Both the position numbers and the translations under genes were made by a program. The notes under the pieces are model-generated. The model ran no database searches. It had not been told where the DNA came from and saw nothing but the letters and a program-made list of their open reading frames with translations. Shown here piece by piece: positions 1 through 5,904 of a DNA stretch of 7,011 nt (position 1 is its first letter; each line of letters opens with the position of its first letter). The stretch is from assembly GCA_900770725.1 (NCBI GenBank), contig CAAGLL010000040.1:1-7011 (forward strand), read 5' to 3'. The DNA is from an uncultured Succinivibrio sp. (lineage in GTDB: Bacteria; Pseudomonadota; Gammaproteobacteria; Enterobacterales; Succinivibrionaceae).

Positions 1-1
1 A

Positions 2-25
2 GGCTCTTCTGCACTGATTATGGGT
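2..25 (+). repeat. ISL3 left terminal inverted repeat (IRL)
   Basis: The reverse complement of this 24-mer matches 1589-1612 at 22 of 24 positions; differences are at the third base from the outer end and at the sixth base from the inner end. The repeat starts one base into the window. Confidence 0.9.
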
Positions 26-165
26 AAAACCAAGTAATCCGGCCCCCGATCATGCTTCCTGACTGATTACTCCGCTTCCAACATTGCTTGAAAGCCGCTC
101 ATTGCGCAGAAATTGAAAGAGCCACCTCTTTCGGCTATGTTTGCTTTTGCAAAATAAAACAACAT

Positions 166-169
166 GGAG
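166..169 (+). promoter_or_regulatory. Ribosome binding site that fixes the ISL3 transposase start
   Basis: GGAG followed by a 7-nt spacer to the ATG at 177. The only longer alternative, a TTG at 141, has no purine-rich site at a suitable distance and would add 12 residues that do not look like part of the family. Confidence 0.7.
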
Positions 170-176
170 AAAGAAG

Positions 177-1553
177 ATGGCCCTTGGAAACAACTTAGTG
201 AAGCGCCTGCTTGGTGTCAAGGACGTGGTGGTCGAAGACGTCAGCCTCAAGGAAGAGACAGCCTCCGTTGACAGCGAGCCATTCAGCATCGTGGTCGACG
301 TCAGGCCGTACAGGAAGGATTGCATGCGCTGCCCCAAGTGCGGCCGCAAGTGCCATGGATTCGACCGCTGCAGGAAGCCAAAGCTCTGGAGGGCTCCTGA
401 CTTGAACGGGATCAAGGTGTTCCTCCGCTACAGGCAGTGCCGCGTGCGCTGCCCGGAGCACGGCGTCTGCATCGAGTCGGTGCCCTGGGCGATGCCGGCC
501 ACAGCCTTCACCAAGGGCTTCACCTCCCTTGCGGCCCTGCTTGCCATGAGGCTGAGCAGATCGGCGGCTGCGGAAATGCTGAGGATCAACTGGAGGACCG
601 CCCTGTCGTGCATCACCAGGACGCTCAAGCTCCTCGAGCCGGATCCCCGCGTGCGCTGCAAGGGACTGGTGAACATAGGAATTGACGAGACGAGCTGCGC
701 CAAGGGCCACAAGTACATCACGACGGTCGTGAGCCACGACAGCGGAGTCACGGTCTGGGCCGACGAGGGCCACGACAAGGAGACCCTCTCCAGGTTCTTT
801 GAAGGCCTGACGGAGGAGGAGCGGGCGGGGATCCGCACCGTGACCGGCGATGCCGCGCAGTGGATCAAGGACTGCATGGCGAAGTACTGCCCGAACGCCA
901 GGTTCTGCCTTGACGGCTTCCACGCCGTGCAGTGGGCCGTTGACGCGGTGGACGAGGTCAGGCGGGGCGAGTGGAACGCCGTCAGGGCCGGAGTCAGGGA
1001 GCTTCAGAGGAGGCTCAGGGCCCTTCCTGATGATGCCCCGGAAGACGAGAGGAGGAAGCTCAATGAGGACATCAAGATCGCCAAGGGCGCGGCCAAGGAG
1101 ATCAAGGGGACGCGCTTCGCCCTTTGCAAGAACCCCGAGAACCTGACGCCAGGCCAGCGCTGGAAGCTTGAGTACGTGGTGGAGAACTCGCCGAGGCTGG
1201 CCAGGGCGCACCGGCTCAAGGAGCTCGCGAGGCTGGTGTTCCACGCCGACACGGCGGAGGAGGCCAGGGCGGCATTCAAGGAGTTTTTCTGGAAGGCCAC
1301 GCACAGCAGGCTCGAGCCCTTCAAGAAGCTCGCCTGGTCGTACAGGGAGCATTTGGAGTCGATTGTCAACTCGGTTGAAAACGGACTGTCAAACGCATTA
1401 GTCGAGTCGAACAACAACAAGATCAAACTAATGGTCAGGAAAGCGTACGGCTTCAAACTAATCAGGAACCTGCTCAGCGTGGTAATGCTCGGGTGCTCGA
1501 AATTGCGCATTCCGCTCCCGAACAGGAACGGATACGGCATGGCTCCCTGCTAG
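177..1553 (+). CDS. tnp: ISL3-family transposase (DDE, N-terminal zinc finger)
   Basis: Catalyses cut-and-paste movement of the surrounding element; 458 aa, within the usual range for the family. The N-terminal part holds the cysteine cluster of the ISL3 zinc finger: C49-x2-C52-x2-C55-x3-C59, C65, then C88-x3-C92 and C98. A helix-turn-helix stretch follows around residues 118-150 (MPATAFTKGFTSLAALLAMR). The DDE catalytic triad is recognisable: D170 in NIGIDETS, D246 in FCLDGFHAV, and E410 in NGLSNALVESNNNKIK, followed by the family's KAYGF signature. The long charged segment between the second D and the E (about residues 255-345) is probably the usual helical insertion. The frame is intact. 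ATG 177 is chosen because GGAG lies 7 nt upstream. Arginine is often AGG, unlike the downstream 335-aa phosphoesterase, which fits a mobile origin. Confidence 0.95.
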   Translation: MALGNNLVKRLLGVKDVVVEDVSLKEETASVDSEPFSIVVDVRPYRKDCMRCPKCGRKCHGFDRCRKPKLWRAPDLNGIKVFLRYRQCRVRCPEHGVCIESVPWAMPATAFTKGFTSLAALLAMRLSRSAAAEMLRINWRTALSCITRTLKLLEPDPRVRCKGLVNIGIDETSCAKGHKYITTVVSHDSGVTVWADEGHDKETLSRFFEGLTEEERAGIRTVTGDAAQWIKDCMAKYCPNARFCLDGFHAVQWAVDAVDEVRRGEWNAVRAGVRELQRRLRALPDDAPEDERRKLNEDIKIAKGAAKEIKGTRFALCKNPENLTPGQRWKLEYVVENSPRLARAHRLKELARLVFHADTAEEARAAFKEFFWKATHSRLEPFKKLAWSYREHLESIVNSVENGLSNALVESNNNKIKLMVRKAYGFKLIRNLLSVVMLGCSKLRIPLPNRNGYGMAPC

Positions 1554-1588
1554 GACAAGGGTTTGCGATGAAGATCGATGCCGGAATC

Positions 1589-1612
1589 ACCCACAATCAG
1601 TGCAGAAGAACC
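1589..1612 (-). repeat. ISL3 right terminal inverted repeat (IRR)
   Basis: Partner of 2-25 with 22/24 identity; the conserved core is AATCAGTGCAGAAGA. It lies 35 bp after the transposase stop codon. The match stops exactly where the poly-A sequence of the flanking 21-bp repeat begins, which fixes the right edge of the element. Confidence 0.9.
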
Positions 1613-1633
1613 CAAAAAAACGCGATCCTAGGG
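1613..1633 (+). repeat. 21-bp direct repeat, copy 1: probable right end of an IS4-like element
   Basis: The sequence is C, seven A, then CGCGATCCTAGGG, identical over 21 bp to 3131-3151. In copy 2 it follows an IS4-type transposase remnant, so it is most simply the outer right end of that element type (outer end reading CCCTAGGATCGCG inward). Here it directly abuts the ISL3 right end, as expected if ISL3 had inserted about 20 bp inside the terminus of another IS4-like copy whose body lies left of the window. The flanks on the right differ completely between the two copies. Confidence 0.7.
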
Positions 1634-1653
1634 ACGAAATAGAACTTATATGA

Positions 1654-1863
1654 CTAGTGAATATTAATTTTGTTCAATTCAATTATAGGATTTATCATTC
1701 CGCAAGCATTAGCATATTTTGCGATTGAGGTTATGCCGGCCTTTTCAGGATTTTTCCTTAACTGATAGAGCCCTTGGCGGGAAATTCCCATTTTTCTTGC
1801 AATTTCAACTTGTTTTAAACCAGATTCAAGTTGCCACTTTATCATTTGATCTTTTAGATACAT
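1654..1863 (-). CDS. Small helix-turn-helix protein (XRE/Cro-like), third gene of the AT-rich module
   Basis: A 69-aa protein, essentially one DNA-binding domain. Residues about 17-37 (LKQVEIARKMGISRQGLYQL) read as a helix-turn-helix: first helix KQVEIARKM, turn GIS, recognition helix RQGLYQLRK. The rest is helical and polar with no membrane segment. ATG 1863 is preferred over a TTG one codon upstream because GGAAAG lies 5 nt before it. It begins 31 bp after the stop of the DUF4160 gene and is probably cotranscribed with it. As the promoter-distal gene of a compact cluster it could be an autoregulator or antitoxin-like partner, by analogy with operons in which the antitoxin comes second; this is inference. 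Its base composition is AT-rich, like its two upstream neighbours and unlike the rest of the window. Confidence 0.72.
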   Translation of the reverse strand: MYLKDQMIKWQLESGLKQVEIARKMGISRQGLYQLRKNPEKAGITSIAKYANACGMINPIIELNKINIH

Positions 1864-1894
1864 CAAATCTTTCCGACGATTTAATCAATTCAGT

Positions 1895-2215
1895 TTATTT
1901 TTTAAAATTTTTATAAAAGTCTATTTCTGAAGGTTTGACACCAAATAACTTGCACCAAACTGCAACAGCTCTATCGTATATATCCTTTCTGGTTTTTAGA
2001 TTCTTTACAATATTGTTAAGCTCTTTTAAATCGATTTTACCTTTATTTCCTGCTATTTCTGCTTCTCCAAATTTTCCTAGCCATATTTTTGCTGAATGTG
2101 GCGCCCTGTTGGAATCCATAAATTCTCTGGAGACAACGTGTATGTGAAAGGGTTCACCTGAATCCAAAGAAGTAATATAAAGAATGTATGAATAGATTAT
2201 GTAAATTGTTGGCAT
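1895..2215 (-). CDS. DUF4160 domain protein
   Basis: A 106-aa soluble protein of the DUF4160 type (function unknown). The family hallmarks are the start MPTIYIIYSYILYI, a GEPFHIHVV segment (residues about 20-28) corresponding to the usual P-H-x-H-V block, then HSAKIWLGKFGEAEIAGNKG (about 40-59) and a helical tail running to EIDFY. Members are often encoded next to DUF2442 or other tiny proteins, sometimes annotated as toxin-antitoxin-like, without firm biochemical proof that I know of. Its ATG overlaps the stop of the preceding 92-aa gene (TAATG, one base shared), a sign of translational coupling. The next gene, a small helix-turn-helix protein, starts 31 bp downstream. The gene is strongly AT-rich, hence probably acquired. 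Confidence 0.8.
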   Translation of the reverse strand: MPTIYIIYSYILYITSLDSGEPFHIHVVSREFMDSNRAPHSAKIWLGKFGEAEIAGNKGKIDLKELNNIVKNLKTRKDIYDRAVAVWCKLFGVKPSEIDFYKNFKK

Positions 2216-2493
2216 TAGGCTTTCAATCTCTTCTTTTCATAATATCTTGACATATCAAAAAGTTCCTCTTCAGATATTTTGACGCTCTTTATTATCTTCT
2301 CCGCTTCTTCAGGCGTATATCCTTTTTGTTCAGTGATTTTTCCTGAAGGAAGATAAAACTCTAAGGTTTTCCAGTCAAAATGACCTTTCCATGGTTCTTC
2401 AGCAAATATGCGGATTTGGTCTATACCGTCAACTTTTTTAATTTCAGAAAAACCTATGTCATAGTTTCCATCACTCAAAAATGGATAAAGCAT
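2215..2493 (-). CDS. Unrecognised 92-aa protein, first gene of the DUF4160 module
   Basis: I do not recognise the family. The protein is soluble and acidic to neutral, with a probable beta-rich N-terminal half (IDQIRIFAEEPWKGHFDWKT, LEFYLPSGKI) and a helical, highly charged C-terminal half (TPEEAEKIIKSVKISEEEL, then YYEKKRLKA). It takes the place that a DUF2442-type protein often has next to DUF4160, but I do not see the DUF2442 pattern. The start is well supported: AAGGAG (on the minus strand, ggag at 2505-2502) with 8 nt to ATG. Its TAA stop shares one base with the ATG of the DUF4160 gene, so the two products are probably made in fixed ratio and may interact. Possible roles include antitoxin or partner protein; none can be shown from sequence alone. 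Confidence 0.75.
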   Translation of the reverse strand: MLYPFLSDGNYDIGFSEIKKVDGIDQIRIFAEEPWKGHFDWKTLEFYLPSGKITEQKGYTPEEAEKIIKSVKISEEELFDMSRYYEKKRLKA

Positions 2494-2605
2494 ATGTGTT
2501 TCTCCTTTTTCTTCTCGCCCGTTGGTTTATTGTAAACTCAAATATTGACAGAAACTAGTTACAATAAAAAAATCATTATAAAATCAGTACAGAAGCAATC
2601 TTTCT
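2494..2605 (-). promoter_or_regulatory. Leader and probable promoter region of the minus-strand module
   Basis: AT-rich 110-bp stretch between the first module gene and the transposase remnant. It holds the ribosome binding site (2502-2505) and a perfect minus-strand TATAAT at 2580-2575, about 80 nt before the start codon. No convincing -35 hexamer lies at the right distance, so the promoter call is tentative. A sequence resembling the ISL3 end core also lies here (2582-2595). Confidence 0.35.
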
Positions 2606-3083
2606 CACACGTTGTTGCGCAGGGCGTGTGGCTGCTGGCCTCGACCCAGAAGATGGACTGCGAGGAGATGCTCTGCAGGTACCGGCAGCGTAACGAGATC
2701 GAGGCGATGTGCCGAGACTTCAAGAACATGGCGTGCGCGGCCGTGATGAACGTCCCGGCTGGTCGCAGCTTCACTGCCAGCTCTTTGTCGGGCTGCTGGC
2801 CTCGGAGTTCATGAACTCCGTGAGGCTCAGGGCCATGAGGTGGAACGCATCGGCCCCGCAGTCGGCGAAGGTCGAGTTCAAGGACAATTCGCTCAGCCTG
2901 TCGCTCAAGGATCTGGACACGCTCGAGTGCCTGGTCGACGGGGACACGATCATCCCGGTGACCAACATCCTCAAGCGGCACGAGAACCTGTTTGAGATGA
3001 TGGGCATCGACCCCGTGGTGCTGCAGAACACCAGGCTCAAGAAGGCCACGCTGGACGACGACATGGGGCTGCAGCCGGACTGA
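2606..3083 (+). pseudogene. IS4-type (IS1634-like) transposase, 5'-truncated and frameshifted
   Basis: Only the C-terminal part of the DDE transposase remains. The first segment contains LLASTQKMDCEEMLCRYRQR and then NEIEAMCRDFK, a perfect fit to the IS4 family signature Y-x2-R-x3-E-x6-K, in which the E is the last catalytic residue. Around 2757-2766 the reading frame changes; the family sequence resumes one frame over as QLHCQLFVGLLASEFMNSVR and continues to DDMGLQPD and a stop at 3081-3083. Loss of a single G near 2765 (GGTCG-CAG instead of GGTCGGCAG, giving GRQLHCQLF) would explain it. The first two catalytic aspartates are absent. The last residues before the AT-rich boundary (from about VVAQGVWLL) are taken as the edge of native sequence; the break could lie a few bases either way. 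Confidence 0.82.
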
Positions 3084-3130
3084 AGGCCCGGGGGTGCCGG
3101 TAGGCGCGGCCCGCATTCAAGATCGTGCAA

Positions 3131-3151
3131 CAAAAAAACGCGATCCTAGGG
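3131..3151 (+). repeat. 21-bp direct repeat, copy 2: right end of the IS4-like remnant
   Basis: Identical to 1613-1633 over all 21 bases. It lies 47 bp after the stop of the transposase remnant, where a terminal repeat is expected, and sequence similarity between the two copies ends exactly at the final GGG, marking the outer edge of the element. Confidence 0.72.
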
Positions 3152-3403
3152 TTGAGAGGATCCTCCTCCTCGACGCAACCGGCGCGCTTGACTTGACTTG
3201 AACCTTTCAAGGCCAAGAACCACCTGCCACCGCGCGGGCTTTCGAATCCCTTAACCTGGTTTTCCCGCGCCTTCACATTTAAGGGCCGATCCTTTACGCA
3301 GCGCCTTGGGCCTTAACGCCAAAGGGCGGCGGCCTTAACCGCGCCAAAACACCCGTGCCCTAGCCTCCACCTTGAAAACAAGGGAAATCGAGGACAGGGA
3401 AAG
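3152..3403 (+). promoter_or_regulatory. Upstream region of the first phosphoesterase gene, with repeated GGCCTTAAC boxes
   Basis: No gene is seen here. The stretch holds a 6-bp inverted repeat CTTGAA-CCT-TTCAAG (3197-3211), overlapping a short TTGAC tandem, and three copies of CCTTAAC (3249-3255, 3311-3317, 3333-3339). The last two extend to identical GGCCTTAAC nonamers spaced 22 bp apart, about two helical turns, which suits a dimeric or paired regulator site. I could not assign -35 and -10 boxes with confidence. The ribosome binding site of the next gene is modest: AGGA at 3391-3394 with 9 nt to ATG. Confidence 0.4.
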
Positions 3404-4546
3404 ATGCAAAAGCGCAAGAACAACATCGGCACGTGCTTGGCCGCGCTCATGGCCGCGGCGATCGCCTCGCCAGTGGCGGCAGCCGCCATCGCCATGGCCG
3501 CAGTCCACCCGGCCCAGGCTGCGGAGGCAGAGAGCGCAGGGGAGGCGCACCGCATCGTGGTGCTAAGCGACGTGCACTACGGCACCAAGAGCCGCGATCC
3601 GCAGGAGCGCCGTGATCGCTTGGCGCGCAAGCGCGCGGCTGCCGCCGAGATCAACTCCTGGAGCGATGCCGATCTCTGCGTATTCACGGGGGACATGGTA
3701 GAGAAGTACGCCACTCCGGCCGAGTACGCGATGGCCCGCGACTTCGCGCTCTCGATAAGGCGCCCCAAGGCCTTCGTCGCCGGCAACCACGAGGTGGTCT
3801 ACAGCGAGATCCCAGGGCAGGGCGGCATCGAGCGCAGGGCAGGGCCGGTTGAGCGCCTCATGCACCTGCGCCGCTTTGAAAAGCTCTTCGGGCCGCTCTA
3901 CTACACGAGGAGGCTCGGCGGCTACCTGCTGGTCTTCCTCGCCCCTGACACCACCGACGCGGCCTGGGTTCCTGACGGCGACGAGGAGTCCTACGCAGGC
4001 GAGCTCTCAGGGCGCGAGGCCTCATGGTTCGAGTCCACGCTCAGGGCCAACCCCGACACCCCGACCATCGTCTTCTGCCACACTCCGCTTGAGGGCAGCT
4101 TCCTCAAGGGATATTCAGGCAACGGCGGGCGCAACTTCACGCAGCCTGCCAAGGCCCTAAGGCAGATCCTCGCTGCCAACCCCCAGGTGATGCTCTGGGT
4201 CTCAGGCCACACCCACACGAGCCCCAGGAGCGCGAGCTACTCAAGCCCGGTCAACCGCCAGAGCGGGGCTGCCGTGGTGGACATCCACAACCCCTCGTGG
4301 GAGGGAGGCGAGATCTGGACGAACTCGCTCTTCCTCTACAAGGACAGGGTGGAGGTGCGCACCTGGAGCCACAAGGATCACAAGTGGCTCGATCTTCTCG
4401 ACAGAAGCTACGCGGTGCTGAGCCCCAGGGAGCGCGACGCCCTGATGTCGCTGGCCGCAAACCGCCCGCGCAAGCTCGATGGCTCGGCGCCTGCGCATGA
4501 GGAGGGCACCCTCGTGGCCCAGAACCTCGGCGCCCAGGAGAGGTAG
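3404..4546 (+). CDS. Exported calcineurin-like metallophosphoesterase (paralog 1)
   Basis: A 380-aa binuclear-metal phosphoesterase (Metallophos fold) that should hydrolyse a phosphomonoester or phosphodiester outside the cytoplasm; the substrate cannot be read from sequence. The motifs appear in order: D56-V-H58 (VLSDVHYG), GD97 (FTGDMVE), GN128-H129-E, H226 (FCHTPLEG), and GH269-T-H271. A Sec signal peptide covers about residues 1-39: basic start MQKRKNN, a long Ala-rich core, and an AQA-AE cleavage site. Compared with its neighbour at 4794 it has an extra loop around residues 136-147 and about 40 extra C-terminal residues (PRERDALMS onward). The conserved block NPSWEG-EIWTNSLFL-KD near the C-terminus is shared by both. 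No in-frame start exists upstream. A strong terminator follows directly, so it is probably monocistronic. Confidence 0.9.
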   Translation: MQKRKNNIGTCLAALMAAAIASPVAAAAIAMAAVHPAQAAEAESAGEAHRIVVLSDVHYGTKSRDPQERRDRLARKRAAAAEINSWSDADLCVFTGDMVEKYATPAEYAMARDFALSIRRPKAFVAGNHEVVYSEIPGQGGIERRAGPVERLMHLRRFEKLFGPLYYTRRLGGYLLVFLAPDTTDAAWVPDGDEESYAGELSGREASWFESTLRANPDTPTIVFCHTPLEGSFLKGYSGNGGRNFTQPAKALRQILAANPQVMLWVSGHTHTSPRSASYSSPVNRQSGAAVVDIHNPSWEGGEIWTNSLFLYKDRVEVRTWSHKDHKWLDLLDRSYAVLSPRERDALMSLAANRPRKLDGSAPAHEEGTLVAQNLGAQER

Positions 4547-4567
4547 ACAGAGATCCATTGGATCTTG

Positions 4568-4602
4568 AAAGGAGATGGGCGGGAGACCGCCCATCTCCTT
4601 TT
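4568..4602 (+). terminator. Rho-independent terminator after paralog 1
   Basis: Perfect 15-bp stem (4568-4582 with 4587-4601), loop GAGA, running into TTTT. A smaller inverted repeat, AGATCC-ATT-GGATCT (4551-4565), sits between the stop codon and this stem. The tail is short but the stem is very stable, so read-through to the second phosphoesterase should be limited. Confidence 0.9.
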
Positions 4603-4793
4603 AAAGACGCTCCAAAACGGCGCAAATCCTAATTCCGCAACGCGGAACCTTGTTTGCGCAACCTGCCGTCTCATGAAAATTTCCAATTTCCAAAACAAGT
4701 TAACTTCAAGTGTGCTCAAAGCTTTACAAGGATCTTTCATACAAATCCCACCATTCCAGACGTAAATTGAGCAACAGAAAACAAGGATTGAAA
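4603..4793 (+). promoter_or_regulatory. Promoter/operator region of the second phosphoesterase
   Basis: Relatively AT-rich spacer of 190 bp. It contains an inverted repeat TTCCGC-AAC-GCGGAA (4633-4647) and, 7 bp further on, the perfect palindrome TTGCGCAA (4654-4661). Both are candidate operators and neither has a counterpart upstream of paralog 1. No -35/-10 pair is clear enough to call. Confidence 0.4.
4783..4787 (+). promoter_or_regulatory. Ribosome binding site that fixes the start of paralog 2
   Basis: AAGGA with a 6-nt spacer to ATG 4794. The frame is open further up to an in-frame start at 4710, but the 28 residues this would add are polar and would bury the signal peptide, so the downstream ATG is chosen. 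Confidence 0.75.
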
Positions 4794-5801
4794 ATGAAAA
4801 GAAAAACCTTTGTGCGCGCCGCGGTCGCGGCGATCTTTGCAGCGTCCCTTGCCGCAAGCCAGGCCATGAACACAGCCTGGGCTGCCGACGAGGCCAAGCG
4901 CATCGTCGTGCTAAGCGATGTCCACTACGGCAGCAAGGAGCTCAGGCCGCAGCCGCGCGCCGAACTCATGGCGCGCAAGGAGAAGGTCATGGACGAGATA
5001 GCATCGTGGAAGGACGCCGACATGTGCGTGTTCACGGGCGACATGGTCGAGATGGCCGCCACTGTCGACGAGTACAAGCTCGCCCGCAGCCTCACCGATC
5101 GCATCAAGCAGCGCAAGGCCTTCGTCGCAGGCAACCACGAGCTCGTCTACAGCGAGAAGCCCCTCATCGACGGCGTATGCCAGCCTGCCGATCCCATCGA
5201 GCGCGTCCACCACCTCGATCGCTACATCGAGAACTACGGCCCGCTCTACCACTCCGAGGAACTGGGCGGCTACCTGCTGGTCTTCCTCTCGCCTGACGAG
5301 CTGACCGGCCACCTGCCCAAGGGCAGCGCCAAGCCCTACGCCGTCGAGCTCTCCGATGCCGAGGTGACCTGGCTCTCCTCGACGCTCAAGGCCAACCAGG
5401 ACAAGCCGACCATCATCTTCTGCCACACCCCGCTTGAGGGATCTATAGAGAAGGGCAGCAAGGAGGATCTCCCCAAGAACTTCACGCAGCCTACTGATAA
5501 GCTCCATGCGCTCCTTGAGAAGAACCCGCAGGTGATGCTCTGGGTCTCAGGCCACACCCACACCGAGCCTTCCGAGAAGAGCTTCAACTTCGAGGGCAAC
5601 CGTATCGAGGGCACCAACTGCACCGACATCTACAACCCCAGCTGGGAGGGCAAGGAGATCTGGACGAACTCGCTCTTCCTGCACAAGGACCGCGTCGACG
5701 TGCGCACCTGGAGCCACAAGGAAGGCAAGTTCCTCGAGAAGTTCGATCGCAGCTTCAAGGTCCCCGAGCTCAAGGCAGCTCCCAAGGCCAAGGCGGCATG
5801 A
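4794..5801 (+). CDS. Exported calcineurin-like metallophosphoesterase (paralog 2)
   Basis: A 335-aa phosphoesterase closely related to the 3404-4546 product, with the full metal-binding set: D42-V-H44, GD83, GN114-H115-E, H211 (FCHTPLEG), GH254-T-H256. The signal peptide is clear: MKRK start, hydrophobic core to residue 24, and an AWA-AD cleavage site after residue 30, so the enzyme is probably periplasmic. Long stretches are nearly identical to paralog 1 (RIVVLSDVHYG, LGGYLLVFL-PD, NPQVMLWVSGHTHT, NPSWEG-EIWTNSLFL), while the loops at about 120-135, 170-182 and 218-228 differ, which could mean different substrates or regulation. The C-terminus ends soon after the fold in a short Lys/Ala/Pro tail. 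It has its own upstream region and terminator, so it is a separate transcription unit. The cytoplasmic cAMP phosphodiesterase CpdA shares the fold but lacks a signal peptide, so that identity is unlikely. Confidence 0.92.
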   Translation: MKRKTFVRAAVAAIFAASLAASQAMNTAWAADEAKRIVVLSDVHYGSKELRPQPRAELMARKEKVMDEIASWKDADMCVFTGDMVEMAATVDEYKLARSLTDRIKQRKAFVAGNHELVYSEKPLIDGVCQPADPIERVHHLDRYIENYGPLYHSEELGGYLLVFLSPDELTGHLPKGSAKPYAVELSDAEVTWLSSTLKANQDKPTIIFCHTPLEGSIEKGSKEDLPKNFTQPTDKLHALLEKNPQVMLWVSGHTHTEPSEKSFNFEGNRIEGTNCTDIYNPSWEGKEIWTNSLFLHKDRVDVRTWSHKEGKFLEKFDRSFKVPELKAAPKAKAA

Positions 5802-5824
5802 TCTGAGCCACTGGGCTTAGGAAG

Positions 5825-5863
5825 AGGCGGGCAGCTCCCAACAGGGCCGCCCGCCTTTGCTTT
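5825..5863 (+). terminator. Rho-independent terminator after paralog 2
   Basis: An 8-bp GC-rich outer stem, AGGCGGGC (5825-5832) with GCCCGCCT (5849-5856), an inner CCC/GGG pairing (5837-5839 with 5844-5846) around the loop AACA, and a broken T-tract (TTTGCTTT). It begins 23 bp after the stop codon. Confidence 0.8.
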
Positions 5864-5904
5864 CGCCTAAGGCAGCCGCATATGTGGCAGGGCTGAGGGC
5901 TGCA

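Larger units (their letters stand above)
2..1612 (+). mobile_element. ISL3-family insertion sequence, apparently complete
   Basis: A 1.6-kb element bounded by near-perfect terminal inverted repeats (outer ends begin GGCTCTTCTGCACTGATT on the left and GGTTCTTCTGCACTGATT on the right, read inward) with a single intact transposase gene between them. An outer end of the form GGCTCTTC and one long transposase gene are typical of the ISL3 family, which normally makes an 8-bp target duplication. The right flank would supply CAAAAAAA (1613-1620); only one base of left flank (an A) is in the window, which agrees with that duplication but cannot prove it. With an open transposase and matching ends, the element may still be mobile. 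It appears inserted next to the terminus of a different, IS4-like element (see 1613-1633). Confidence 0.88.
2606..3151 (+). mobile_element. Remnant of an IS4-like insertion sequence (right part only)
   Basis: GC content rises sharply at about 2605, and from there a recognisable IS4-type transposase C-terminus runs to 3083, followed by about 50 bp and the 21-bp terminal sequence shared with 1613-1633. The left half of the element, including most of the catalytic domain, is missing, so the element is dead. No matching left end (CCCTAGGATCGCG) is seen anywhere between 1634 and 2605, so the left part was deleted or replaced rather than moved nearby. Confidence 0.75.

Noticed and set aside
195..1352. 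Long minus-strand open frame opposite the ISL3 transposase (385 codons)
   Set aside because: It is antisense to a clearly coding transposase with intact motifs; open antisense frames are expected in GC-rich DNA, and its residues (rich in Leu, Arg, Pro, Ala) match no family.
1605..1650. Possible terminator for the minus-strand module, using the T-tract within the 21-bp repeat
   Set aside because: On the minus strand a T7 run exists, but the preceding bases can form only about four pairs, too weak to call.
4911..5507. Minus-strand open frame of 198 codons opposite paralog 2
   Set aside because: Shadow of the phosphoesterase gene; the plus strand carries all the catalytic motifs, and no suitable ribosome binding site or homology supports the antisense frame.
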